From positions 182,709 through 246,708 of the forward strand of contig NZ_PJIP01000006.1 of NCBI RefSeq assembly GCF_002929375.1: a DNA stretch of 64,000 nt, given 5' to 3'. Below the pieces are notes generated by a model that did no database searches, had not been told where the DNA came from, and saw only the letters and a list, made by a program, of their open reading frames with translations. This stretch comes from Arthrobacter sp. DWC3. GTDB lineage: Bacteria > Actinomycetota > Actinomycetes > Actinomycetales > Micrococcaceae. Positions 42,977 through 51,461 of the stretch are shown here, one piece after another (the stretch's first letter is position 1; every line of letters begins with the position of its first letter). Both the position numbers and the translations under genes were made by a program.

Positions 42977-43855
42977 TCATGCCAGGGACGCGAGCTCGCG
43001 TTCCAGATTGGCCCGTGCCTGCGCGCTCCACCGCTCCCGGGCCACAGCCGTGCGGAACAAGGGGTCGAGCGCGAGGAGTCGCACCAGCACGGCACGGCGG
43101 CCCTCGGTGAACGCCCCGTCCGGGATATGGGCGTATTCCTCGCGGACCGCACGGCTGTACCGGAGGTAGTCCTCCTCCGCGGCGCCGAGCACCGACAGGT
43201 CGGCGTCGCACAGGAGCTCACCGGCCCGGTCGCCGGGCGCGGGGTCGTGTGTCGCCGTCAGCAGCACGAGCCGCTGGACCTCCTGCACCTCCCGCACCCC
43301 CGCGGCGCCGAGGCGGTCGGCGGCGAGTGCGGCGGACGCCCGCTCGTCCTCCCCGGCCACGCCCTCGTAGACGGCGTCGTGGAACCAGGCCGCGAGCAGC
43401 ACGGTCCGGCGACGCGGGAGGTCTGCCGGTTGCAGCAGCTCGTCGAGGGCCTCGAGCACCGCCAGGAGGTGGGAGGGCGTGTGGTAACTCCGGTGAGGCT
43501 CGGCCCAGCGATCGAGCAGCTCCTCGCCCAGCGCGGGCTCCGCCGGCAGGAGGGATGCCCAGCGCGACGCCAGGGCGGCGCGGAGCCGCGGGGCCCGGCG
43601 ACGGGCCGGGACACGGAGACCGCTCCTGATCAGAGCCCGCACGAGGTCCGCACCGCTGACCTCCTGCGCCCCGCGCTCCACGAGCTCGCGGTAGCGCCGG
43701 GCCGGGACGTCGTAGTGGTCCTCGTCGAATGCACGCCGGGGTATCCCGGCGGCGTCCGCGAAACTGTGGAGTTCCCCGAGGGACTCCGTGGAGACGAGGT
43801 GGGAGAAGAGGGTGCCGTGCGCCGGCCAGGACGGGGGATCGATGAGGACGGCCAT
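42977..43855 (-). CDS. DUF4031-HD domain fusion protein
   Basis: This 292-residue protein has two parts. Residues 1-80 are DUF4031 (MAVLIDPPSWPAHGTLFSHL, DEDHYDVPARRY). Residues about 105-290 are an HD-type metal-dependent phosphohydrolase with SYHTPSHL (His125, His129), WFHDAVYEG (His159-Asp160) and CDADLSVLG (Asp217/Asp219). The HD part resembles predicted phosphohydrolases of unknown substrate. DUF4031 alone is usually about 90 residues, so this is a fusion joined by a short linker. The start is at the DUF4031 N-terminus. Confidence 0.85.
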   Translation of the reverse strand: MAVLIDPPSWPAHGTLFSHLVSTESLGELHSFADAAGIPRRAFDEDHYDVPARRYRELVERGAQEVSGADLVRALIRSGLRVPARRRAPRLRAALASRWASLLPAEPALGEELLDRWAEPHRSYHTPSHLLAVLEALDELLQPADLPRRRTVLLAAWFHDAVYEGVAGEDERASAALAADRLGAAGVREVQEVQRLVLLTATHDPAPGDRAGELLCDADLSVLGAAEEDYLRYSRAVREEYAHIPDGAFTEGRRAVLVRLLALDPLFRTAVARERWSAQARANLERELASLA

Positions 43856-43886
43856 GGCCAGCAGTCTAGGCGCGCCGCACGCGGCG

Positions 43887-44189
43887 TCAGGAGGCGGCCG
43901 GTCCGGGCTTCGTCGCCTTGCCGTCGAGCCACAGCTCGGTGGACTCGTCGCGGTGGGTGCCATCGCTCCCCACGTGCCTGTCGTCGATGGTGGCACCGTT
44001 CCTGATGACGTGCACCAGTGCCATGGCGTGGCCCCGGCCGAGGTCGTGCTCCTCCTTCAACCAGGTGACGATCTCCCCCGCCTCGGTCCCGGGACCGTAG
44101 AGGCCGCGCTCCTTCGCCTGCTCCACGAGCTGACGCGACGTGAGCCCTGTCCTGACCTCGATCGCATCGAGATATGCCTGAAACGACAT
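43887..44189 (-). CDS. DUF4287 protein
   Basis: This 100-residue protein begins MSFQAYLDAIEVRTGLTSRQ and has GEIVTWLKEEHDLGRGHAMA followed by LVHVI, the DUF4287 pattern of small helical cytosolic proteins. No catalytic motif is known. It lies 14 nt downstream of the DHFR-like gene in the same orientation and 31 nt upstream of the DUF4031-HD gene, so a three-gene unit is possible. Confidence 0.85.
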   Translation of the reverse strand: MSFQAYLDAIEVRTGLTSRQLVEQAKERGLYGPGTEAGEIVTWLKEEHDLGRGHAMALVHVIRNGATIDDRHVGSDGTHRDESTELWLDGKATKPGPAAS

Positions 44190-44203
44190 TCTTCTTGTCC
44201 TTC

Positions 44204-44755
44204 CTAGTCGCTGCGCCGGCCGTAGGTGGCCAGGACGTTGCCCTTGCTGGTGGTGCCGAGATCCTGCAGTTCCAGCCGCGTCACGGGGTCGGACGGCTCG
44301 AAGAAGTGGCGGCCGGCTCCCGCGACCACCGGGTGCGTCATGACAGTCAGGGAGTCGAGCAGTCCGGCGAACAGCAGCTGGCGCACGAGGGAGATGCTGG
44401 CGCAGACGGCGATGTCACCGCCGTCCGTCCGCTTCAGCGAGCGGACGAAGTCCTCGAGCGGCGCGTCCATGAGGGAGGCGTTCGTCCAGCGCAGGTCGCC
44501 CTCGAGGGTGCGGGATGCGACGTACTTGCGCACCGGGTTGATGAAGCGGCCGAAGGGGTCCCCGGTGTCGGCGGCGGCCCAAAACCCGGCCCATTCCTCG
44601 TAGCCGCGCCGCCCGAGGAGGACGGCGTCCACGCGGTCGATCATCTTGCCCATGCCGGCGCCCAGCTCCGCGTCGAAGCTGTCGAACTGCCAGAGGTGGG
44701 GTGATTCGACCACTCCGTCCACGGAGGAGAAGAGGCCTGCTGTGAGTCTGCGCAT
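44204..44755 (-). CDS. Dihydrofolate-reductase-like (RibD C-terminal) protein
   Basis: This 183-residue protein has the RibD-C/DHFR-like fold. It begins RRLTAGLFSSVDGVVESPHL, has AVLLGRRGYEEWAGFW (NADPH-binding type) and GDIAVCASISLVRQLLFAGL, and ends with a beta-strand EPSDPVTRLEL. Such proteins are common in actinobacteria beside ECF sigma factors and are presumed reductases with unknown substrate. It is divergent from the ECF sigma gene at 44880 with a 124-bp gap, so it is a candidate target of that sigma factor. Confidence 0.87.
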   Translation of the reverse strand: MRRLTAGLFSSVDGVVESPHLWQFDSFDAELGAGMGKMIDRVDAVLLGRRGYEEWAGFWAAADTGDPFGRFINPVRKYVASRTLEGDLRWTNASLMDAPLEDFVRSLKRTDGGDIAVCASISLVRQLLFAGLLDSLTVMTHPVVAGAGRHFFEPSDPVTRLELQDLGTTSKGNVLATYGRRSD

Positions 44756-44866
44756 CGGAGCTCCCAGGGATGGTGGTGTCCCCAGTAGACGCCACGGAGG
44801 GCCATGGATCATCGACGACGCGAAACTTTTCGCGCAGCACTCCTCCCGCGCAAGCGCAGCCGTCGC

Positions 44867-44879
44867 TAGGCTCGGATGC
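44867..44879 (+). promoter_or_regulatory. Leaderless -10 element of the ECF sigma gene
   Basis: TAGGCT (44867-44872) stands exactly 7 nt before the ATG at 44880, and no Shine-Dalgarno is present, so transcription and translation probably start together. A good -35 is not seen. Confidence 0.5.
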
Positions 44880-45902
44880 ATGCAGCCCGCCACCAGCACC
44901 CGGGGGACACCGCCGGAGGCCGACGACGACGTCCCGTTCGAGCAACTCCTGGAAGCGTCGCGGCGGGAGCTGACGGGCTACTGCTACCGGATGCTTGGCG
45001 CCGCGTCGGAGGCCGAGGACGCCGTACAGGAGACCATGATCAAGGCGTGGTCGAAGCGGGAGTCCTTCGCCGGGCAGTCGTCCCTCCGCACCTGGCTGTA
45101 CCGGATCGCCCACAATGTCTGCGTGGACATGCTGCGCAGCCCGCAGCGCCGTGCCCGGCCCATGGACCTCGGCCCCTCCACGCGGACGGCGGACGCCGTG
45201 CTCGGCGCCCCGCTCACCGAGGGCGTCTTCGTGCAGCCCGTCCCCGACGACCGGGTGATCGACCTGTCCGGTGATCCCGCGGTCATCGCGGAAGCCCGCG
45301 ACACCGTCCGCCTGGCCTTCGTGGCCGCCCTGCAGCACCTGCCGCCGCTCCAGCGCAGCGCGCTCATCCTCTGCGAGGTGCTCCGCTGGTCCGCCGCCGA
45401 GGTCGCCGCGCTGCTCGAGGTGACCACGGCGTCGATCAACAGCGCCCTGCAGCGTGCCCGCAAGACCATGGCCGCCTACGAGCCCGCGACCCCCATGCCC
45501 CTCGAGGATCCGGCGCACAAGGTCCTCCTCGAGCGGTACCTGGAAGCCTTCGAGTCCTACGACATGGACGTGCTCGTGTCGCTGCTGCGCGACGACGTGG
45601 TCCTCTCCATGCCGCCCTTCGACCTGTGGCTCACCGGCCCGGACGATGTCATCGGCTGGTTCGTGGGCAAGGGCAGCGTCTGCGAGAACGGGCGCCTCAT
45701 CCCCCTCCACGTCAACGGCGCGGGCGGCTTCGCCAACTACCATTTCGTGGAGCCGGGGCTGTGGGAGCCGTGGGCCATCCAGGTCATCGAGACCGACGGC
45801 GAGCGCATCACCGGTCACCACAACTTCCTGTACCCGGAGATGTTCGCGGCGTTCGGGCTCCCGCCGGCCATCGACGAGCGGGAGACGGTTCCCGGGGCCT
45901 AG
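44880..45902 (+). CDS. ECF sigma factor with SnoaL-like C-terminal domain
   Basis: This 340-residue protein has sigma region 2 at about 20-90 (YRMLGAASEAEDAVQETMIK, FAGQSSLRTWLYRIAHNVCV), region 4 at about 140-200 (LQHLPPLQRSALILCEVLRW), and a SnoaL-like domain at about 215-330 (YLEAFESYDMDVLVSLLRDD). C-terminal SnoaL domains of SigJ/ECF41-like factors control core polymerase binding and may sense a ligand in place of an anti-sigma factor. No anti-sigma gene is nearby, in agreement. Its stop overlaps that of the convergent holin-like gene by 4 nt. Confidence 0.9.
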   Translation: MQPATSTRGTPPEADDDVPFEQLLEASRRELTGYCYRMLGAASEAEDAVQETMIKAWSKRESFAGQSSLRTWLYRIAHNVCVDMLRSPQRRARPMDLGPSTRTADAVLGAPLTEGVFVQPVPDDRVIDLSGDPAVIAEARDTVRLAFVAALQHLPPLQRSALILCEVLRWSAAEVAALLEVTTASINSALQRARKTMAAYEPATPMPLEDPAHKVLLERYLEAFESYDMDVLVSLLRDDVVLSMPPFDLWLTGPDDVIGWFVGKGSVCENGRLIPLHVNGAGGFANYHFVEPGLWEPWAIQVIETDGERITGHHNFLYPEMFAAFGLPPAIDERETVPGA

Positions 45903-46297
45903 CCGCTCCGCCGGACACCGGCCGCACGGACCGGGGAGCGGCGGGGGAGCACCAGCCGGGTGCCGACGGCGTTGAGGACCGAGATGACGAACGCGGCCAG
46001 GATCGTGGTCAGCGGGCCTCCCAGCTCGAGCCGGTCGGTCAGGAGGGAGGCCAGCCAGAGCAGCACAGCATTGACCACGAGCGAGAAGAGCCCGAGCGTC
46101 AGCAGGGTGAGGGGCAGCGACAGCAGGCGCAGGACGGGACCCACCAGGGCGTTCACGAGCCCGACGACGGCCGCCGTCACGACCAGCCCCCACAGGCCTC
46201 CCGACACCTGGATGCCCGGGACGATCAGGGCCGTGATGGCCAGGACCACGATGAGCACGAGCCAGTGCAAGACCAGGGCGCGGAGCAACCGGATCAC
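45899..46297 (-). CDS. Four-helix membrane protein, holin superfamily IV type
   Basis: This 132-residue protein has four transmembrane helices (VLHWLVLIVVLAITALIVPG, GLVNALVGPVLRLLSLPLTL) of the type named mycobacterial 4-TMS phage holin. Despite the name, these are chromosomal and widespread, and there are no phage genes here, so lysis is unlikely. It starts with GTG 31 nt after the AI-2E transporter gene, so the two are probably co-transcribed. Confidence 0.85.
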   Translation of the reverse strand: MIRLLRALVLHWLVLIVVLAITALIVPGIQVSGGLWGLVVTAAVVGLVNALVGPVLRLLSLPLTLLTLGLFSLVVNAVLLWLASLLTDRLELGGPLTTILAAFVISVLNAVGTRLVLPRRSPVRAAGVRRSG

Positions 46298-46328
46298 GGG
46301 GTTCCCTCCTTCTCTTCGGGGCCAGGGC

Positions 46329-47441
46329 CTACTGCACCTGGCGGAGCGGGACGATCAGCTGGTTCACCAGCAGCAGGCAGGCCGCGGCCACGGGGATCGC
46401 GACGAGGGCACCCGGCAGTCCCAGGAGTGAACCGCCCGCCGTGGCGGCGATCAGCACCCACGCGCCAGGCACCTGGACGGCCTTGCTCATGACCCGGGGC
46501 GTGAGGACGTAGGCCTCGAGCTGCATGTAGACGAGCATCGCGACGAGCACGACGACGCCCGCGGCCAGAGAGTCGAGCAGGGCCGCGAGCGTCATGACGA
46601 CGGTCGTCAGGATGGTGCCGATGAGCGGGATCAGGGTGACGAAGAACGCGGCCACGGAGATGAGTGCCGCGAACGGGACGCCCGTGACGGTGAGGAGCAC
46701 GAAGCTGAACACGGCATTGAGCAGGGCCAGGACCACCATCCCGCTGAGGTACTTCCCCACCGAGTCCGCGATCCGCTCGGTGAGGGCGATGGTCGTCCGA
46801 CGGCGTGATGCGGGCACGAGCGCGTAGAAGCCCCTCTTGATCCGGGGCAGCCCGGCGAGGAAGTACAGCGTGAGGATGGCGATGAGGATCACCGACGAGA
46901 AGAAACCCGCGATCCCCGCACCGACGTCGACGACGCCCCCGGCGATGCCGGTCAGGACGTCGGGCCGGGTGAGGGCCTCCCCTGCGGTGCGGAGGACCTC
47001 CGACACCGCGCCCCCCGTCAGGGCGTCCACCCCCTGGAACCACTCCTCGTCGGACAGCCCGCGCGCGGTGTCCGGCAGGGCCCGCAGGAACGCCGTCGCC
47101 TGCGTGACGACGAAGGGGACCAGGAAGGACAGCACGCCCGCGAGCACCACGGCCACCGCGATCCCGATGACGCCCACGGCGCGGAGGCGGGGCAGCCCCG
47201 CGCGGCGCAGCACACGGACGAGGGGGTTGAGCCCGAGCGCGAGGAACAGCGCGGCGCACACCGAGAACACCACGCCGCGGAGGGAGGCCACGACGGACGC
47301 CAGCACCAGGGCGGTGAGGATCCCGAGCGTGACCCGCAGCCCGATGCCGAACAGGCTCGGGCGCCGGGACGCGGGGTGCACGCCCGGTGCGATCGGCGGC
47401 GCCTCGTCGAGGCGACCGCGCGCACTACCGTCGAGAGCCAC
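46329..47441 (-). CDS. AI-2E family transporter
   Basis: This 370-residue membrane protein has about eight helices in the AI-2E/PerM pattern, with FSVCAALFLALGLNPLVRVL near the start and IPLIGTILTTVVMTLAALLD and VYMQLEAYVLTPRVMSKAVQ in the second half. Members range from autoinducer-2 exporters to sodium/proton antiporters, so the substrate is open. It starts with GTG after GGAGGAAGG. The palindrome TCACCC-N5-GGGTGA lies about 76-92 bp upstream, which suggests activation by the nearby MalT-like regulator. Confidence 0.87.
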   Translation of the reverse strand: MALDGSARGRLDEAPPIAPGVHPASRRPSLFGIGLRVTLGILTALVLASVVASLRGVVFSVCAALFLALGLNPLVRVLRRAGLPRLRAVGVIGIAVAVVLAGVLSFLVPFVVTQATAFLRALPDTARGLSDEEWFQGVDALTGGAVSEVLRTAGEALTRPDVLTGIAGGVVDVGAGIAGFFSSVILIAILTLYFLAGLPRIKRGFYALVPASRRRTTIALTERIADSVGKYLSGMVVLALLNAVFSFVLLTVTGVPFAALISVAAFFVTLIPLIGTILTTVVMTLAALLDSLAAGVVVLVAMLVYMQLEAYVLTPRVMSKAVQVPGAWVLIAATAGGSLLGLPGALVAIPVAAACLLLVNQLIVPLRQVQ

Positions 47442-47516
47442 AGGGGCGCCCTTCCTCCCACCGATACGGCAGATGCTACTGACGCCCCGCGGCGTCGGCG
47501 CCCGGGTGCGGGCCGT

Positions 47517-47533
47517 TCACCCGCAACGGGTGA
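47517..47533. promoter_or_regulatory. TCACCC-N5-GGGTGA palindrome, copy 1 (AI-2E promoter)
   Basis: TCACCC (47517-47522) and GGGTGA (47528-47533) are perfect 6-bp inverted arms with a 5-nt spacer. The site is upstream of the AI-2E gene, whose best -10 (TAGCAT, 47478-47473) lacks a -35. This would fit an activator-dependent promoter. The same palindrome recurs at 50894. Confidence 0.65.
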
Positions 47534-47564
47534 CCCGGACGGTGCGGGGCCCGACCGGTCGCCT

Positions 47565-50189
47565 TCAGCGGACGATCGTGGGCCGCAGGACGTGCGGAGC
47601 GGTGACCGGCGGAGCTCCGACGCCGAGCCGTGCCGCCGCGGCGATCGCCTCCCGCCGGGTCCCGACACCCAGCTTCCGGTAGATGCCGCGAATGTGCGTC
47701 TTCACGGTGTTCGTCGAGATCTGCAGGTCGTGGGCGAGCTCCTCCACGGTGGCGAACGTCGGCAGCAGGGCCAGCAACTCCTCCTCCCGCGGCGTGAGCG
47801 GCGGCCCGATCAGGGACTCCGGCGCGGGGGCGTGCCGGCCGATCAGGTCGACCTCGCGCCCGTAGCGCGGGAAATGGTGCCGGTCGGTCTCGACGGCCTG
47901 CCGCACGGTGTCCCCCGCGAAGGCGAAGGCGCGGACCGTCCGGTGCCGGGCGGCGAGCATCAGGGCCTTCTCGAGCGCCTCCCGCGCCTTGAACGTGCGC
48001 TCCTCGAGGAGTTCCACGCGCGCGAGCATGGCCCACGCGGTGATGAGCCCCACGCGGCTCTGGCTCGTCACGAACTCCGAGGTGACGCTCGTCAGGAGCT
48101 GGCGCGCACGGGCGAGCTGCCCGGACACCACGAGCTCCCACGCGGAGACGGTGTGGAGTTCCCCGCTGATGCCCTGGCTCCTGCGCAGGTCCACCTTGAG
48201 GCGTGTGAGGTCGTCGGACCGCCGGAGGGACAGCATCATCTCGGCCACCTGCAGCGAGCACAGTGCGACGTCGGCGGGGAACGCCCCGTGCGTCAGGTCG
48301 AACCTCACCCTGTCGAGGAGCTCCTCGGCGATCTCCGCGCGCCGGAGGGAGGCCGGGAAGGAGAGGATCAGGGCGAGTTTCGCCGACGACTGGGCGACGA
48401 TCGGCGCGGCCGTCAGGGCCTTGAACACGAAGGCGTTGTGCAGGGCGGCGCCGTCGTCGTCGAGGACATGGAACGCCGTCCACGCGGCGATCAGGTGTGC
48501 CGGACGGAGCCTGGGGCTGTACCGCAGGCCGTGCTCCTCGCCGCGCCGGATGGCCGTCTGGGCCTGGGCGGCGGCCTCCGCGAAGTCCTCGGTGATGGTG
48601 GCCAGCGAGGCGCTCGCCATGCCGGCGTCGATCACGGCACCGGGGTTGGCCCGGGTGCCCGCGGCCTTCAGGGTCTTCCGGGCCAGCGCCCGCGCGTCCG
48701 GGAGCCTCGACGCCGCGATGAGGGCCGCAACCTGCGTGTTCATCATGAACAGCCGGACATCGGGCGGCACGTCCTCGAGGTCCAGCCGGCCGAGCAGGGC
48801 GGCCGCCTCGGCCGCACGGCCCTCGGGGAGCAGCAGCTGCGCTTCCAGCCCGACGTTCAGGGTGTCGAACGGGGGAGCCAGGTGGCACGATCCCTCGGCG
48901 CCGGATCCTCCGCGCCAGACGGCGGTCTGCGCCGCCTTCCACGGATCGCCGTCGGCGAGCGCGACGAGGCACTCGAGCAGTGCGAGTTCCGCGGAGGCGG
49001 TGGGGCCGATGTCCTTCACCACGGCGGCCAGCGTCCGCAACTCGTTCTGCCACAGCAGGTGCAGCCCCGAGACCGTGACGACATGCCGGAGGAGCTCCTC
49101 GTCGTGGGCCTTCCCTGCGTGGCGGAGCGCGAGCTCGTGGTGGCCCTGCCGGAGGCGGTGCGGCGCCATCCTCGCGTGGATGACCTCGGGCTCCGGCCGG
49201 CCGGCCGGGGCGGCCTCGGCGAACCACCGGCCGAACAGGCGGTGCAGTCGGAACCGGTCGGGGGGCCCCGGGCCTCTGACCGTCATCACCATCCCGGTCT
49301 CCTGCTGGGCCCGGGCCACGAGCTGCGCCCCGTCCGCCCGGTCCAGGGCCAGCTCGAGGTCGGCCGCGGTGCAGGGCTCTATCAGGGCCATGGCGGCGAG
49401 CGTCTCACGGATCATGGGCCGGTAGGACCTGAACAGGGGGCCGCACAGCTTCTCGAGCAGCGACTCGCCGGCGAGTGGTTCGCCCCTGGACAGGGCGCCG
49501 GGCGTGACGGCACGGTGCTTCTGGGCGACGGCCGCCGCCCAGCCCTCGGTGGTCCCGAGCAGCTGGTCCAGGTCGGGACGGGAGGGCGCGAAGAGCCTCT
49601 TGATCTCGCGCCGGCGCATGAGGAGGTCCTCCTGGACCAGGTGCCCCACCGTCCCGTCCAGGTCCAGCTTGTACAGGGAGCGGAGGTCGGGGATCCTCCG
49701 CCCGCACAGCATGACCGTGACCGCGGCCGGGGTCCGTTCGAGGAAGTAGTCGAGTTCGGTGAGCAGGACGCGGTGCGCGAGGTGCTCGCAGTTGTCGAGG
49801 ACGAGGACCACGCCGTCCCCGGTGTCCGCGCACCGGTCGATCAGGGCGTCGATCACGGCGGTCCGGGCCGAGGCGTCGCCGTCGGCCCCCTGCGGACCCG
49901 CCTCCTCACCCGTCAGCGCGGTGCCCAGCAGCTGCCAGAAGCGCCCGGGACGGTTATCGGACGGATCGAGCGTCACCCACGCGACGTCGTCGCCGGCCTC
50001 CCGCCGGAGGCGGGCCCACTCACCGGCGATCGCCGTCTTGCCGAAACCCGCGGCCGCCGTGACGAGGAGGATGCGGCCGCCCGCGGACCGCACGGCGTCG
50101 AGGTAATCGGTCAGCCGCGGTCGAGGGACCTCGCGCTCGTCGCGCTCGGGAACCAGGGTCTTGCGCCGCACCACGCCGGTCACATCCAT
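47565..50189 (-). CDS. Large ATP-dependent LuxR-family (MalT-like) regulator
   Basis: This 874-residue protein has an N-terminal STAND NTPase with Walker A AAAGFGKTA at about 45-53 and Walker B VVLVLDNCEHL. A long helical, TPR-like repeat region spans about 330-790 (LPEGRAAEAAALLGRLDLED and others). The LuxR helix-turn-helix is at about 800-865 (LTPREEELLALLPTFATVEE, STNTVKTHIRGIYRKLGV). LAL/MalT proteins are ATP- and inducer-dependent activators. It is flanked by genes sharing the TCACCC-N5-GGGTGA site, which makes it the first candidate to bind there. The inducer is unknown. Confidence 0.93.
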   Translation of the reverse strand: MDVTGVVRRKTLVPERDEREVPRPRLTDYLDAVRSAGGRILLVTAAAGFGKTAIAGEWARLRREAGDDVAWVTLDPSDNRPGRFWQLLGTALTGEEAGPQGADGDASARTAVIDALIDRCADTGDGVVLVLDNCEHLAHRVLLTELDYFLERTPAAVTVMLCGRRIPDLRSLYKLDLDGTVGHLVQEDLLMRRREIKRLFAPSRPDLDQLLGTTEGWAAAVAQKHRAVTPGALSRGEPLAGESLLEKLCGPLFRSYRPMIRETLAAMALIEPCTAADLELALDRADGAQLVARAQQETGMVMTVRGPGPPDRFRLHRLFGRWFAEAAPAGRPEPEVIHARMAPHRLRQGHHELALRHAGKAHDEELLRHVVTVSGLHLLWQNELRTLAAVVKDIGPTASAELALLECLVALADGDPWKAAQTAVWRGGSGAEGSCHLAPPFDTLNVGLEAQLLLPEGRAAEAAALLGRLDLEDVPPDVRLFMMNTQVAALIAASRLPDARALARKTLKAAGTRANPGAVIDAGMASASLATITEDFAEAAAQAQTAIRRGEEHGLRYSPRLRPAHLIAAWTAFHVLDDDGAALHNAFVFKALTAAPIVAQSSAKLALILSFPASLRRAEIAEELLDRVRFDLTHGAFPADVALCSLQVAEMMLSLRRSDDLTRLKVDLRRSQGISGELHTVSAWELVVSGQLARARQLLTSVTSEFVTSQSRVGLITAWAMLARVELLEERTFKAREALEKALMLAARHRTVRAFAFAGDTVRQAVETDRHHFPRYGREVDLIGRHAPAPESLIGPPLTPREEELLALLPTFATVEELAHDLQISTNTVKTHIRGIYRKLGVGTRREAIAAAARLGVGAPPVTAPHVLRPTIVR

Positions 50190-50332
50190 GCACCCCTCCC
50201 CGCGGTGTCGTTCCGCACCGGGCCGGCGTCAACCCGGGGTGCATCCAGTGTGATCCCGACGGGGAGGGTTGGCCAAGGGAGCAGGCCGAGTATGACGCCG
50301 GGACCGTCACCGCGGGCGGACACGGCCGCCAC

Positions 50333-50821
50333 TCACTCGGGGGCGAAGGCCGCGCGCAGCGCGTTCTCGTCCTCGCGGCTCAGGTTCGTCTCGAGCAGTT
50401 CCGCCCGCACGCCGCGGAACGCCTCCGCGACGCGGTCCGGCACGGCGTCCGAGGTGAGGAGGAACAGCGCCGAGGTGCCGGGGGTGACCTTCTCGCGGAT
50501 CCGCCTGATGAACGAGTCGTCGATCCCGACGTCGGCCAGGGAACCGCTGAGTGCGCCCACCGCCGCTCCGATCGCCACGCCGAGCAGCGGCACGAAGAAG
50601 AGGACGCCGAACAGGAAACCCCAGAAGGATCCGCCGAGGGCCCCGGCACCGGCGAGGTTGTGGAGCTGCCGTGTCTTCGGCTTCTTGGCGTCCTGGGCCC
50701 ACGAGACCACGGCGGCGTCGTGCACGCGGATGAGTTCCTTGGTCTGCAGGTCGAGCAGCAGCTGCTCGGCCCCGCTCGCGCCGTCGGCGTCGTCGAATTT
50801 CCACACGGACAGAGTTGCCAT
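50333..50821 (-). CDS. DUF1269 membrane protein
   Basis: This 162-residue protein has a soluble N-terminal part (MATLSVWKFDDADGASGAEQ, ELIRVHDAAVVSWAQD), a hydrophobic glycine-rich helical hairpin (GGSFWGFLFGVLFFVPLLGV) and a C-terminal soluble part (GTSALFLLTSDAVPDRVAEA). This is the DUF1269 layout, resembling glycine-zipper stress membrane proteins; the function is unknown. AAGGAA precedes the start. The shared palindrome lies 73-89 bp upstream. Confidence 0.87.
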   Translation of the reverse strand: MATLSVWKFDDADGASGAEQLLLDLQTKELIRVHDAAVVSWAQDAKKPKTRQLHNLAGAGALGGSFWGFLFGVLFFVPLLGVAIGAAVGALSGSLADVGIDDSFIRRIREKVTPGTSALFLLTSDAVPDRVAEAFRGVRAELLETNLSREDENALRAAFAPE

Positions 50822-50893
50822 CGGTGTTCCTTCCTCCGGGCGCGGACCCTTTCCGACCCGAGACCAACCTGCCTCCTTCGCGACCGGGGAGTA

Positions 50894-50910
50894 TCACCCG
50901 TAGGGGGTGA
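50894..50910. promoter_or_regulatory. TCACCC-N5-GGGTGA palindrome, copy 2 (DUF1269/DUF6325 promoter)
   Basis: TCACCC (50894-50899) and GGGTGA (50905-50910) repeat the arms and spacer length of the site at 47517. It lies in the 166-bp gap between the divergent DUF1269 and DUF6325 genes, about 73-89 bp and 78-94 bp from the two starts, so one site could serve both. Confidence 0.65.
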
Positions 50911-50987
50911 GGATCGGACCGATCGCGTGCGCCCATGATGAATGGGCCGGGAAGTGGACACGGCACAGGCCGGAAGGTGGGCGCAGC

Positions 50988-51416
50988 ATGAGGGTCGGGC
51001 CCGTGGACGTCTTCGTCTACACGTTCCCCGGTGCCGACGTGGCGCCGGCCGTCCTCGAGTCCTTCGGCGACGCCGTGCGCGTCGGTGCCGTGGCGCTCAT
51101 CGACGTGGTGGTGCTCACCCGCGCCCCGGACGGGGTACTCACCGTGGCCGACCTGGAGTCCGGGCTGCGGGACGAGTGGAAGGACCTCGTGGTCGACGGC
51201 GAGGCCATGACCCTGCTGAGCGAGGCGGACATCGCCCTCGCGTCGGGGCAGGTGGGCGCGGGCGAGGTGGGACTCGTCGCCGCTGTCGAATACCGCTGGG
51301 CGGAGCGCGTCGCGGAGCAGGTGCGTCTCAGCGGCGGGACCACGGCGCTGCACGCCCGGGTACCCCACGACGCCGTGGTCCGGGCGTTCCTCGCCGACGG
51401 CGCCGCAGCGACCTGA
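50988..51416 (+). CDS. DUF6325-like protein
   Basis: This 142-residue soluble protein begins MRVGPVDVFVYTFPGADVAP and has GAVALIDVVVLTRAPDGVLT followed by a helical part and HARVPHDAVVRAFLAD near the end. It resembles the soluble halves of DUF1269 proteins without the membrane hairpin (DUF6325 type). Its neighbour encodes a SHOCT-domain protein, a pairing often seen. It is divergent from DUF1269 across the shared palindrome. The function is unknown. Confidence 0.78.
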   Translation: MRVGPVDVFVYTFPGADVAPAVLESFGDAVRVGAVALIDVVVLTRAPDGVLTVADLESGLRDEWKDLVVDGEAMTLLSEADIALASGQVGAGEVGLVAAVEYRWAERVAEQVRLSGGTTALHARVPHDAVVRAFLADGAAAT

Positions 51417-51461
51417 CAAGCTGTCCCACTCCCCGCCCGCCACCCGATCCGAGAGGCACCG

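Noticed and set aside
45899-46297. Holin-named gene as evidence of a prophage
   Set aside because: It is a chromosomal membrane-protein family; no phage structural, integrase or lysis genes are nearby.
46329-47441. Quorum-sensing (autoinducer-2) system from the AI-2E name
   Set aside because: The family has diverse transport roles and no luxS or lsr genes are present in the window.
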